A stretch of 64,000 nucleotides of DNA from Limnephilus marmoratus (lineage: Eukaryota > Arthropoda > Insecta > Trichoptera > Limnephilidae), in the NCBI GenBank assembly GCA_917880885.1, contig OU862912.1:50021117-50085116 (forward strand), given 5' to 3'. Under the pieces are notes generated by a model. It saw only the letters and a program-made list of their open reading frames with translations, was not told where the DNA came from and made no database searches. This document shows positions 21,113-30,522 of this stretch, piece after piece. The position numbers and the translations under genes are program-made. Positions within the stretch are counted from its first letter, which is position 1; the number at the start of each line of letters is the position of its first letter.

Positions 21113-21353
21113 ATTGAAATTAATGAATTACTTCGTTTTTACCACTTTTATTGTTTATAAAACCGACATGTTTCGTCAGCAAAGCTGACTTCTTCAGGGT
21201 TTTGACAGAACTGTCAAGTCTTGACACTGTCAAGTCTCTGAACAGTCTTTGACAGTTCTGTCAAAACCCTGAAGAAGTCAGCTTTGCTGACGAAACATGT
21301 CGGTTTTATAAACAATAAAAGTGGTAAAAACGAAGTAATTCATTAATTTCAAT
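21113..21353. mobile_element. Perfect palindromic element M2 (105-bp arms) with hammerhead-like core
   Basis: 21113-21217 and 21249-21353 are exact reverse complements as far as I can read; the spacer is 31 bp. The plus-strand copy in the right arm reads AAAACC, CTGAAGA, A, a 6-bp stem GTCAGC/GCTGAC, GAAAC, ATGT, C, GGTTTT. AAAACC and GGTTTT can pair as stem I. A degenerate relative is at 22079-22165. Perfect arms suggest a young insertion or recent arm conversion. Confidence 0.85.
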
Positions 21354-21357
21354 CATA

Positions 21358-21417
21358 ATGGTGCCACAAAATAAGTTTGCTGTGTTAGAAGAAGAAACTT
21401 TTGTAATTGTTAAGTAA
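21358..21417 (+). other. Micro-ORF MVPQNKFAVLEEE..., start of a repeated element's ORF
   Basis: ATG four bases after the palindrome opens a 19-codon frame that begins MVPQNKFAVLEEE. A second copy at 42605 begins MLQNKFSVIEED and also stops after 16 codons. The protein level is better conserved than the flanks, so both may be the N-terminus of a mobile-element ORF. Neither is likely to be expressed. Confidence 0.4.
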
Positions 21418-22078
21418 CTTATATTTGACAATTTGGATAGGATGTAATAATTTTTAGCAAAAATCACCAGAGATCAGAAATCAGTCTGTATTATCTATTA
21501 AACTAAATAAAAACAATGTACCTACTCACTTTTATTATAATATTTCAATAGTGTCTCGAATAAACTATATGTGTAAGTGTATAAAAAACTTTAGTAAAGT
21601 TGTTTATGTTTATTTTTATAGAGTAAAAATCAACTTTAAAAAAGTACTGACGATAGGTCAGAGGCCCGCAAAAAAATTTAAATGAGTTTACTTACAGAAA
21701 TTTTACATAAAAATTTTAAAACTTACGGCTCTGGCATCACTAAATTCGAAACCACTGTTAGCGGTGTATGCGTCACGCGCGGGGGAGGGGAGTATTTCGA
21801 TATTATTATCATTGCCAGGACGGAGCGGCCCCCACGTCAGCAGTTAAAGGTTAACAATATTATCTTCATCATATGGAAAAAAAATAGTTGATCAATAAAT
21901 ATTACATTTATTTGAATCTTATCGCAAACGGAAATATTTTTACCTTCCGAAAAATAGACCCGAGGCCTGAGGGGTTAAATCTAGCTTACCATTATGAAAA
22001 ATGAGAAATTTTGGTCTTGTAAAACATTAGTAGGTACCTGCTTAATTTGTCTAGAACTTTTAGGTTTACTAAAACTTT
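21418..22078. other. No gene seen
   Basis: ORF 21682-21891 (69 codons) has no recognisable domain. A GCGCGGGGGAGGGGAG patch at ~21777 is GC-rich. Confidence 0.35.
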
Positions 22079-22165
22079 TAAGTAAACCCTGAGGAAGTGA
22101 GTGTTGCTCATAAAACATGTTGGTTTTTATAAACAATAAAAGTTTATAAAAACCAACATGTAAGT
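22079..22165. repeat. Degenerate relative of palindrome M2
   Basis: CCCTGAGGAAGTGAGTGTTG then CATGTTGGTTTTTATAAAC and AATAAAAG parallels the M2 arm. It is followed at once by the inverted TTTATAAAAACCAACATG. The core is mutated (CTGAGGA; ATAAAAC for GAAAC). Confidence 0.55.
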
Positions 22166-22713
22166 ATTCTATTAATTTTGAAATTATTTTATTTAATGTG
22201 TGCATTAGGTTATGGATTTTTTTTAGATTTCTTTGTGGAAAATCATAAAGAAAGTCATCAGAGGAATCGAGTGCCGCGATTGGCTCAGGCAAAAGAATAG
22301 GAGTTATCTCACCAATCACAGTGCTCCATGAACCGCTGTGACCCGGTTTCATCACAGTTGGCGCCAATTTGGATACCGCTCGCCGAAAAAACAACACACG
22401 GTCGCCATCTTGTTTATATTCGAATACACGGAACGAGGTGAGATAAAAATATATCACGTAGGTACCTACCTACTTATTTAAATATATTTATAACAGCCGA
22501 AAAGCAGGCTCGGCAACCGAGGCAAGTAGGCACCTACCTATCAGATAGGATCTTAAATTTCCCACTAAAGTACCCGCGGAACCTATCTACCTACTATTCT
22601 GGTTTGTTTAATAGTTTTTTTTTAACTTTTCATCTGTCTGTAAATTTGTTTTTACATTTCGTGTACGGTTTTGAAAATCTGTTGCATCACGTTATTATTC
22701 AAGCAAGTCTTAG
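22166..22713. other. No gene called; possible old regulatory sequence
   Basis: The 158-codon minus ORF (21981-22457) crosses the M2-like repeat and has no domain. At ~22250-22420 the base composition is more balanced, with CCAAT-type words on both strands and GCCATCTTG (a YY1/Pho-like word) at ~22402. This is suggestive only. Confidence 0.3.
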
Positions 22714-23763
22714 TAGAGTCTGTCAAATAAGAGTAGAAAATATAAAAAATGGAACTTTGTATCCCATTGTATTGATTGTTATGTTATTGTGTTGGTTGTT
22801 ATGTTATTGTACTATCCCATTGGTCGTTATATTATTCTTTTATTATTACATTTTCTTTAATTATTTGTAATATTAAATCTTTTTACAGAGGTCTTCAATT
22901 TCCTTTACATTTTTGAAATAACACATATAATTTTTTTACTTCTTAAATTAACGAGTGTATATTGAGGTAGAACCTGCAGACAAGCAGTCATATGGCAGCT
23001 TCGCGGGACTACCGATAAATTGTTTAAATTATACATTTATGTAAACTATGCTTTTGTTGGAATAATAATAAAAAATAAAAAAATTATTAAAAAAAAATTT
23101 AAAAAACTATAAAATTTGTAGGCTGGCAACACCAATTTACCTGTCAAATATTCTTTTAAAGTGCAAAGCAGTGAAAATACAGAACACTGTATACACATTT
23201 AAAAATACATTTTTTGTTCTTAAAAAAAATAAATTAGAAGCACTGTTGTTAAGTTACCTGCTTATAAATTTGATTAAATTGTGTTTTACAAAGTGATTGG
23301 CTTTCATTTAATTTAACATAAATTTGAATTTAACAGTAGGCAGAATGGAAGAATTAATGGTGAGTTTAGTTACACTACTTTTAGATCTGAATGAGTTAAA
23401 TATATTCAGATTTAAAATTAGAGAAATGATCCAAAGCCTGAACCTAATCGATACTTAAGCTAATATTAAATAAATGTGAGCAATTTCTAAAATGTGCTTT
23501 ATATTTTATTACAATATCGGTATTCTTCATTATGTTAACACGAAATTGCAAAGATATAATAATAATACCCCTTTATGCAATTCTAATTTTGAGAATGAAA
23601 AAAATTGAATGAAATTTTTTTTTTCACTTTTATGCATTTTTAATTTTTAACAAAAATGTAGGTTACACAGCTTTAGATTATCACCATGATTATATTTTTA
23701 GTTCTGCCATTTGAACAACAGTGGCGCCCTCCTATGTTTTCTACTCTTATTTGACAAACTGTA
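22714..23763. mobile_element. ~1.05-kb TIR element with 27-bp ends
   Basis: Left TAGAGTCTGTCAAATAAGAG (22714 on) and right the complement of TACAGTTTGTCAAATAAGAG (ending 23763) match 25 of 27 bases. The interior is AT-rich without a long ORF. The 88-codon ORF at 22604 is hydrophobic and built on a TTATGTTATTG repeat. It holds a candidate short exon (see next entry). I saw no clear target duplication. Confidence 0.7.
23335..23359 (+). other. Candidate tiny exon: acceptor, ATGGAAGAATTAATG, donor
   Basis: AATTTAACAG (acceptor-like) is followed by TAGGCAGA, ATGGAAGAATTAATG (MEELM) and GTGAGTTTA (donor-like). If used, it would be the first coding exon of a gene inside the TIR element. No downstream exon is visible, so it is weak. 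Confidence 0.25.
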
Positions 23764-23867
23764 TTTGAACTTTTCAACATTATAGTACCTAACTGCCCAA
23801 CTGCCTCTGAAGAAAGTTCGAAAAAAGAATATTGTCATAGAGTGGAGGAGTGATGTTGTTTCTTTGC

Positions 23868-24113
23868 AAGGTTCGTAGAAAATTCGTTTTACTAGTTTAG
23901 TTCATAGAGGGGGTAGTGCGGTTATTGGCTGAAAATTCGTGACGTAACTTGAAGTCCATGTTCTACTGGGGGATTTGAATAAATTAACTGCACTACAAGG
24001 GACAGTTTTTACTTCAAGCTACGACACGGGTTCGAAATTTCGGAAGAGACTTGATGACTTTTTTCGAAAAAGAAGTTAAAAAACTTTGTTAAACGCATTT
24101 TCTACGAACCTTG
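23868..24113. mobile_element. 246-bp MITE with 9-bp target duplication GTTTCTTTG
   Basis: Ends CAAGGTTCGTAGAAAATTCG and the complement of CAAGGTTCGTAGAAAATGCG form ~28-bp inverted repeats. GTTTCTTTG flanks at 23859-23867 and 24114-24122. A 9-bp duplication is typical of Mutator-type elements (established), but there is no transposase here. A related, truncated end (TACATTTTCTATGAACCTTG) is at ~61290. Confidence 0.8.
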
Positions 24114-24202
24114 GTTTCTTTGGACAAATAGTAAAATTCTTTATTTAAAACTTTTCAAAACGTTACATAAAATATTATATGGCTACTTACAAAATCTTAT
24201 GT

Positions 24203-24905
24203 GGTAAATTTTTGAGATCGCTGGCAATGATACGCACTTTTTTTTGAAAAAATCTTTTGATTCACCTTAATTACATTAAAAGACAACTATTTGCATTGGG
24301 GGAAGTGGAAAATATTTCATTCAAAATTTCGATTACGTAAAATAAAAATTAGCTTTCATTCTGTGAAACGAACCGTCCATTTTCAAACAATATTTTCAAA
24401 TGTCATTTTGTTATGTTGGTATTCTTGTTACTGTACGAAAAGATGCTAGAGCAAAGCGTAGCAGACTTCATGGGAATTCTAGGTTTGTGTAACATGGTTT
24501 GTGATACAAAATAAAGTGCCCCTTTATAACGCCTACTCGCGTCAAGGCCAGAAAAACATTCCAATTTTCAAGTAGTTTAGCGGCAATACTAGGTTTGTGT
24601 AACATGGTTTGTGATTCAAAAGAAAGTGCCCCGTACCTTCAAAATCTTCTAGCCGTTCGTTATACATTCAAGTGTATCAGGAATACCAATATACCAAAGT
24701 GACAGCGAATGAGCTAATAGCTAATGGCATACAATCTCACAAGACGAAAGCTAATTTTAATTCTACGTAATCGAAATTTAGAATGAAATATTTTCCACTT
24801 CACCCAATGCAAATAGTTGCCTTTTAATGTAATTAAGGTGAATCAAAAGGTTTTTTTTTTTTAAAAGTGCATATTAACCGTTGCCAGCGATCTCCAAAAA
24901 TTAAT
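24203..24905. mobile_element. 703-bp foldback element with 8-bp target duplication TCTTATGT
   Basis: Arms of ~230 bp (24203-24430 and ~24670-24905) are inverted repeats sharing GAGATCGCTGGCAA, CTTTTGATTCACCTTAATTA, CAACTATTTGCATTGGG and AAATATTTCATTC. TCTTATGT lies at 24195-24202 and 24906-24913. The spacer has a ~48-bp direct repeat, TAGGTTTGTGTAACATGG, at ~24481 and ~24590. Non-coding. The 8-bp duplication again fits hAT-type mobilisation. Confidence 0.8.
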
Positions 24906-24913
24906 TCTTATGT

Positions 24914-25742
24914 TTTCAGAGGAACAGCTCAATTCAAGCAAATATGTTTCATGGTTTTTACTTGTAGTATTTTGTAGAATAATAACAATCACGAAATTAT
25001 TCAACAAGAACAGCAATCGTGAAGAAATATCTTATTTGAAATATTGAACAAGATGGCGTCAAAATTGGCTAGTCCATCAGCACGAGAAAGAAATGGAAGC
25101 GAAATCGAACGAAAAAACACCTAAATATATCCACAATGCTTTTGTACTGTACTCGACCATTTCAACTAAACAATAACGAAATCAGCATTGCGAAAGTTTG
25201 ATAAATAATACTTTTTCGTAGGTATTGTAAACGCTCGGCGGGATTCCTGCACAAAAAAAATAACAAAAAACACACTAAAAATATCGGTATGCATTAGAAG
25301 AATAGTAATAACAGTAATAACCGAGAGATATACTTCAATTCCTTTACGCGGAATTAATTAGGGTTATCTCCATACATTTGAAAGAAAACTGCTGTCACCG
25401 GTTTACATAAAATCTTTCAAATCCCAGGCCAAAGACGACTGTCTTTAAGATTAAAATTGATTACTTGTTCAAGAATGAATTTCTATATTTGAACATTTTT
25501 ATCATTATTTGATTGAAAAAATATATTCTTTCAGAAGATAAACCTAAACTTTTATCGGGCACACAGACACGCCCACAACACAATTCTATTGTTTTTTTTT
25601 CTTCAGTAATACAAGGGCCAAAGGTGCAACACTGATTTTGTTTTACTTAAAAAAAAAATATGTGGGACTTTTTGAAGTGTATCAGAGGAGGTCCGTGACT
25701 TTTCAGTGAGCTAGAGTGCGAAGATCGAAAAATATGACATTA
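24914..25742. other. No gene seen; a fragment shared with 2225
   Basis: TTATCGGGCACACAGACACG (25553) resembles TTTCGGGCACACGGACACG at 2230, suggesting another scrap of that element. The rest is unique AT-rich DNA; AACAAGATGGCG at 25048 is a YY1-like word only. Confidence 0.35.
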
Positions 25743-26201
25743 CTAGCTGGTTCCCGGCATGCGTTGCTATGCCATTTAATGAGGAAATTGTTTCTCCCTG
25801 CGTGTCCTTTCCCATTCGTCTCGTTCCCGATCCCCTTCCTCCACCCCTTCCTCTCCCGCGTCCCCTTCCCCTTTTTCGTTTACACTCCGTCTCCTCCACC
25901 TTTCCTCTCCCCACTCCACTCTCCCCCTTCCCTCTTCCCGCAAACCCCCCTCCTACCTCCCGCATTCCACACATTCAGTCCCGGTACATTCAGTTTTCAA
26001 ACAGCTCGCGTGCCATTTATTGCAGTTTTTTAATACAAATTTCATAATGCCAGAGCTCACCAGTAGTTTTATACAAACCTTGTCCTGACAATAACGAACA
26101 GAAAATAAAAAGAATTATCCAATTTGGTGCAGTCGTTCGGAAGTTATGCGCGTACATACATTTCGGCGATTCATTTTTATTTATATAGATAGATATATAG
26201 A
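25743..26201 (-). mobile_element. Helitron-like element, copy 3 (complete)
   Basis: In reverse orientation: it begins (plus strand) CTAGCTGGTTCCCGGCATGC and ends TTTATATAGATAGATATAT followed by AGA. Flanks are A (left) and T (right), as in copy 2, so its outer boundaries agree with the TC...CTAG rule. The C-rich interior gives several spurious Pro- or Gly-rich ORFs. No transposase is encoded. Confidence 0.8.
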
Positions 26202-26578
26202 TTTATGATGCTGTAGTTGAAAACGGTATTTTTTTTTCAAATTTGATTTTTTTGTACGATTTTTGAAATTTAGGAATAATGAAAATATTCGCACAAAAAA
26301 TCGATAATGAAAGAAAAAATCATTTTCAGCTACGGACTGCCACTGGTTTGTACCTACTTTATTTACACTAAATTGGTGAAAGAAAAGTGGCATCACATCA
26401 TAACACACAAAAGAGCTATACTTAAAACTCACCTTATCAGACAGTCGTATCCATAAACTCAAAAACCTTTCACCTTCGCTTTCACTGCCCGCGACATTGT
26501 AAATAACTAATTTGTAAAAATGTAAAAAAATCTTATTGGTAAGCTTTTGTAAATATCATTTTATAAAAAAAAATCGTC
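26202..26578. other. No gene seen
   Basis: AT-rich. The 93-codon minus ORF at 26181-26462 is Lys/Phe-rich chance sequence that starts within the Helitron. Confidence 0.35.
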
Positions 26579-26840
26579 TGCCCTAAGGAGTCCTAAATTC
26601 TCCAGATTTTCAAAAAAAACATCAACCCTACTTTTGTCACTAATCTCCTCATAAATGTAATACTAATATTGATGGGGGTAGTAAAGGTAAAATCATGCAA
26701 TGTCCAGTGTTTTAAATATAATGTCATCCGCGTGCAAAGCCGTATCTTCTCCAAGCATAAACTTTCTAATTAAAGTGTGTTTATCGGAAGTGACCTGCTA
26801 GGTAAGTATGTTTTCTGTATCAATTTGTAAATAGTAAAAT
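26579..26840 (+). repeat. Dispersed repeat J, copy 2, uninterrupted
   Basis: CCCTAAGGAGTCCTAAAT through TGTCACTAA/TCTCCTCATAAATG (junction 26643/26644), then GCCGTATCTTCTCCAAGC and TGTTTATCGGAAGTGACCTG. It serves as the natural empty site for the Helitron at 14596-15074. Confidence 0.85.
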
Positions 26841-26872
26841 TAGATAAAGTCTAAAAAATCATTAAAAATGTA

Positions 26873-26938
26873 CAGCGCCTCTGAGGTGATTTTTCACAAA
26901 AACGGCGCCCTACAAATTATCCAATTATTATTATTATT
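26873..26938 (+). repeat. Tail repeat T with (TTA)n, copy 4
   Basis: GCGCCTCTGAGGTGATTTTT, CACAAAAACGGCGCCC and a (TTA)n run. GTGATTTTTCAC forms the inner hairpin; GCGCC/GGCGC the outer stem. Confidence 0.65.
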
Positions 26939-27133
26939 AAAAGAGGACGCCCAAGAAAGACATGGCACGACCAAGTGAATCAGATACTTGAGTCGGGCAA
27001 TGTCAAGAGTCAGAATAATAGAAGAGAATGTATGAGACGTTGTATGAATGTAAACGAGGCAAGAAATGTGTGCCAAGACCGGGATGTTTGGCGGTCCGTC
27101 GTCTCTGCCTACCCCTGCGGGGAAGCAGCGTGA
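26939..27133 (+). pseudogene. C-terminal fragment of a second LINE polyprotein, with (TTAG)n tail
   Basis: The open frame KRGRPRKTWHDQVNQILE continues through RECMRRCMNVNEARNVCQDR and DVWRSVVSAYPCGEAA to a TGA. The GRP(K/R)KTW...CMNVNEA...CxDRxxWRSxVSAYP pattern is the usual C-terminus of one group of insect non-LTR reverse transcriptases (from memory). The polymerase domain is absent, so it is a 5'-truncated copy. A TTAG microsatellite directly after the stop (27137-27152) is its tail. It abuts the T repeat, so one of the two inserted next to the other. Confidence 0.75.
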
Positions 27134-27152
27134 TGGTTAGTTAGTTAGTTAG

Positions 27153-27546
27153 TCCACTAATAAGCATTGGTAAGTAGTACCTACCTACTAGTAATACACG
27201 GAACACCTATTTAAAAAGGAAAAACATTGATTTTATTTTAGTCAGTATTTTTTTATGTGGGACTTGCCGCGGTGGTACATTTATTATACTTGCGATAGAA
27301 AAAGTGGCTTTACACACGAGAGAAGTGTCGCGTCGGACTCGCCAGTCCGGTTTGGGGGCCGTCTCGCCCCCGAGCCATTATGTATCGCAATCGCAATGAT
27401 GGCGATTGGCACCGACGCTGTTTCACTGACCTCAATAATCAGTGTTTATATCCGATTCACAGACTTACTATCATCACGTGTCGGTATGTGCCGGTACGAC
27501 GCGCACCTAGCCGGTACCAGACTACAGACAACCACACAACCAGACC
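27153..27546. other. No gene called
   Basis: Overlapping plus ORFs 27255-27578 (107 codons) and 27380-27607 (75 codons) show no domain. They sit in a balanced-composition patch just before the satellite and may be chance or a decayed exon. Confidence 0.35.
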
Positions 27547-28400
27547 GGCCGGTATTTCATACAAGGCTGATGGATTGACGGGAGATGATGTCGAGTCGAA
27601 GAAATAATTTGAACCAGATGTGGTTTTATGTAATTTAAACATGTGATTGTACGATATGATTTAGATACCTAAGCTATATATTTGATACACGTTGCCTACG
27701 TTTCTACGCTATACTATATTTATGTATCATAAACGCTTTACGTTAGGTTAGGCCGGTATATCTTACAAGACCAATGGATTGACCGGAGATGTTTTCGGGT
27801 CTAGGAAACTTTGTACAAGATTTATGTAATTTAAACATGTGATTGTACGATATGATTTAGATACCTGAGGTATATATTTGATACACGTTGCCTGCGTTTC
27901 TACGCTATACTATATGTATCATAAACGCTTTACGTTAGGTTAGGCCGGTATATCTTACAAGACCAATGGATTGACCGGAGATGTTTTCGGGTCTAGGAAA
28001 CTTTGTACAAGATTTATGTAATTTAAACATGTGATTGTACGATATGATTTAGATACCTAAGCTATATATTTGATACACGTTGCCTGCGTTTCTACGCTAT
28101 ACTATATGTATCATAAACGCTTTACATTAGGTTAGGCCGGTATATCTTACAAGACCAATGGATTGACCGGAGATGTTTTCGGGTCTAGGAAACTTTGTAC
28201 AAGATTTATGTAATTTAAACATGTGATTGTATGATATGATTTAGATACCTAAGCTATATATTTTATACGCGTTGCCTACGTTTCTACCATTTATGATACA
28301 CATATATTATATGTGTATCATAAACTTTATGTTAGGTTAGGCCGGTATATCTGACAAGGCGGATGAATTGACGGGAGATGATGTCGAGTCGAGGAAAAAA
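27547..28400 (+). repeat. ~192-bp satellite array (about 4.3 units)
   Basis: The phrase GGCCGGTAT starts units at 27547, 27751, 27943, 28135 and 28340 (periods 204, 192, 192, 205). Each unit has GATTGACCGGAGATG, GATTTAGATACCTAAG, ACACGTTGCCT and TAGGTTAGG. The central units are nearly identical and the outer ones more diverged. The last unit is cut by a MITE at 28401, and related unit fragments resume at 28536-28581 and 29450-29610. Confidence 0.9.
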
Positions 28401-28535
28401 TGGGGGGGGGGGGGGATCTTCAAAAAACCACGCTTGGTCACAATGAGCGGCGGGGAGCTTAGGGTTTTAGTCACCGGGGAGGGGGGGGGGGTTAAAAATT
28501 GCAAAAAGTGTGTCACGTAGTATGGGTACGTTCCC
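28401..28535. mobile_element. Harbinger-like MITE, copy 1, left end missing
   Basis: Two G-runs, CCACGCTTGGTCACAATGAG between them, and the intact right end TGTCACGTAGTATGGGTACG plus TTCCC; then TTA. It corresponds to the right four-fifths of the complete copies at 55302 and 58521, and is inserted in the satellite. Confidence 0.8.
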
Positions 28536-28581
28536 TTATTTGATACGCATTGCCTACAGCCTACAGTATAAATATAGGTTA

Positions 28582-28677
28582 GGGAACGTACCCATCAGTG
28601 GGGGGGAGGGGGGGTTATCAAAATACCACGCTTGGTCACAACGGGGGGGGGGGGGGCTTAGGTTTTTATCACGTAGT
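28582..28677. mobile_element. Harbinger-like MITE, copy 2, right end missing
   Basis: TTA then GGGAACGTACCCATC, G-runs, CCACGCTTGGTCACAACG and TTATCACGTAG, where it breaks off. The left flank TTA matches the TWA target of this family. Confidence 0.75.
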
Positions 28678-29334
28678 CAATCTAGAAATCTCGCGTTTTA
28701 TTTTTCGAGCTACGAGGGGAGGTTTTTAAGTTCGCGGAATGGGAAGGTAAGTGATTAATGGGGGTACCGCTGAATTAGGTACTAATTGAACAACTCATTT
28801 TTAAGATAAACACCGGGTTTTATCGTACTTAGGTCATTAGTCTTTGAGCTATCGTCGACCAAACACTTCAATCGGGAAGAAATTGTGAAATGTGGAGAAA
28901 ATTGAGTTCCGCGCTGTTATAAAGTTCCTTTAAGTTAATTTAAAGATCGAAAAAATGTATTAGGGTAGTAGGTGAATATGTTGAAAAGAAAAAATAATTT
29001 TAGTTTTTATTTCCACTCCTTACGCAATCCGCAAACTTAAAAACCCACCCTCGTACATTCAAATAAGTGAAAAAGTTCAGGGAACGTGTATGTTGAAGAT
29101 GATTGAGATGAAAAATGTTATAAAAATAACAAGACTTTCGTTTCCATAAATTACGTTCCGGTTTCAATATATGTATTTTGACATAAGTTTTATCTTGATA
29201 AATTTTTTGCACTTGAAATGCATGCACTCTTGCTGTCACGCAGCAAGCGCGCCGTATTAATAAAGACAAATATAAGCCAAATAATGCATTTTTTATTTTT
29301 TTTAGCAAAAAATGATTCGAAACCATATTTATGA
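28678..29334. other. No gene seen
   Basis: Non-coding. The 108-codon minus ORF at 29000-29326 has no domain I recognise. Confidence 0.35.
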
Positions 29335-29449
29335 AATACTACGTGAAAATTGTAGGGGGGGGTCTTGGAATATACTAGACGTGGTCACCGGGGGGGGGGG
29401 GTAAAAAATTGCAAAAAGTGTGTCACGTAGTATGGGTAGGTACGTTCCC
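29335..29449. mobile_element. Harbinger-like MITE, copy 3, degraded left end
   Basis: ATACTACGTG, G-runs, then TGTCACGTAGTATGGGTAGG (with a 4-bp GTAG duplication), TACGTTCCC and the flank TTA. The middle CCACGCTTGG block is mutated. Confidence 0.7.
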
Positions 29450-29610
29450 TTAGGTTAGACAAGGAAAGTCACCAGATGTGGGTTTATACAGTGTACCCAA
29501 TTCACATATAATAATTTTACACGATTTAGGTACCTAAGCCAAATATTATATACGCTTTAAGTAGATACGAGTATCTACGCTATATCTCATCCACGCGTTA
29601 GGTAGCTACG
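29450..29610 (+). repeat. Diverged satellite unit
   Basis: TTAGGTTAGAC, CACGATTTAGGTACCTAAGC, then GTATCTACGCTATATC and CACGCGTTAGG follow the order of the 27.5-28.4 kb unit, so this is the far side of the same array, separated by the MITE-bearing block. Confidence 0.65.
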
Positions 29611-30148
29611 CAAAATTTGTGGGATTACGAAAAGGGGATACATTTATCATAGAGAGTTGGGGCTTCGCTTCAATTTGATGGATACCATAATACTTATTGA
29701 AGAAAGTGACAGACGTTGGTCGTTGATCGATTGAGAAATAAGAAAGAACTGTAAAATATTTCCAATATAAACTTCATATAACTATCAACATAAAAGTTAC
29801 TTTGATGTTAGATAAAAATAAATTATATATAGGAGCGTTTTTACAAAGAGAAATAAATATCTGTAAAACATTTTTTTTTGTGGGATAGTTTGTGGATTTT
29901 CCCTCGGGGTCCATATTTTATTTTTATATTTAAATGCACATTCAATTAACTGTTAGATCTGATGGATAATAAAAAAAACTCTTTTCATTTTGAAGTCGAA
30001 AATTGCGAATTTTTACAAAACAGAAATATCTACATATTTAAAAAAAAAAGTTTTCTAAGTACTAAGATATACCTGCGTATATATATATATTTTAAATAAA
30101 AATAAGAAGAGAGGTTTGCATTATCATTCTAATTCCCTACCATATTTG
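29611..30148. other. No gene seen
   Basis: AT-rich, non-coding; TA microsatellite near 30080. Confidence 0.35.
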
Positions 30149-30522
30149 ACGGCCGGCGTAGTGCAGCGGTAAGGCGCTTGACTAGCATTCCGAAGGTCGC
30201 GGGATCGAATCCCGGCGTGGCATATAAATTTTATTTGATTAATTTGTGTATTTCACAATTTATTCATTTAAAATAATATATAGTGTATTTGCGGCACGTT
30301 CCAGAGTGGAAGATACTCTCAGTATCGCCCTGGTGTAAGACCACCATTCAGAATTGAAACGTTGCTTGAAACGGCTTCTGCCGTATTTGGTGACCAGATC
30401 TGAATAGCCAGGTACTTCCCCACCTTCCTCTTCCCTATCTCCTTCTCCACCCCACTACCTTCAGCCTAACAACATACCCCAATTGGGGATGCCATAGTCC
30501 CACTGGCTCCAGACGGGAGCAG
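30149..30522 (+). mobile_element. SINE-H copy 1: tRNA-derived head and body
   Basis: The head at 30151-30222 is tRNA-like: GTAGTGCAGCGGTAAGGCGC (A box), anticodon-arm-like TTGACTAGCATTCCGAAGG, then CGGGATCGAATCCCG (B box and T stem). The body continues with TTCCAGAGTGGAAGATACTC and CCCACTGGCTCCAGACGG. The tail is displaced to 32502-32540 by a transposon. It is transcribed by pol III in principle and codes nothing. A second copy is at 58396. Confidence 0.75.

Noticed and set aside
21981..22457. 158-codon minus ORF
   Set aside because: Crosses the degenerate M2 repeat and has no recognisable motif.
22604..22870. 88-codon hydrophobic ORF that looks like a membrane protein
   Set aside because: Hydrophobicity results from T-rich repeats (TTATGTTATTG); it also spans the border of a TIR element.
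27255..27578. 107-codon ORF next to the satellite as a host gene
   Set aside because: Overlapping frames, no domain, no splice context; part of it is the first satellite unit.
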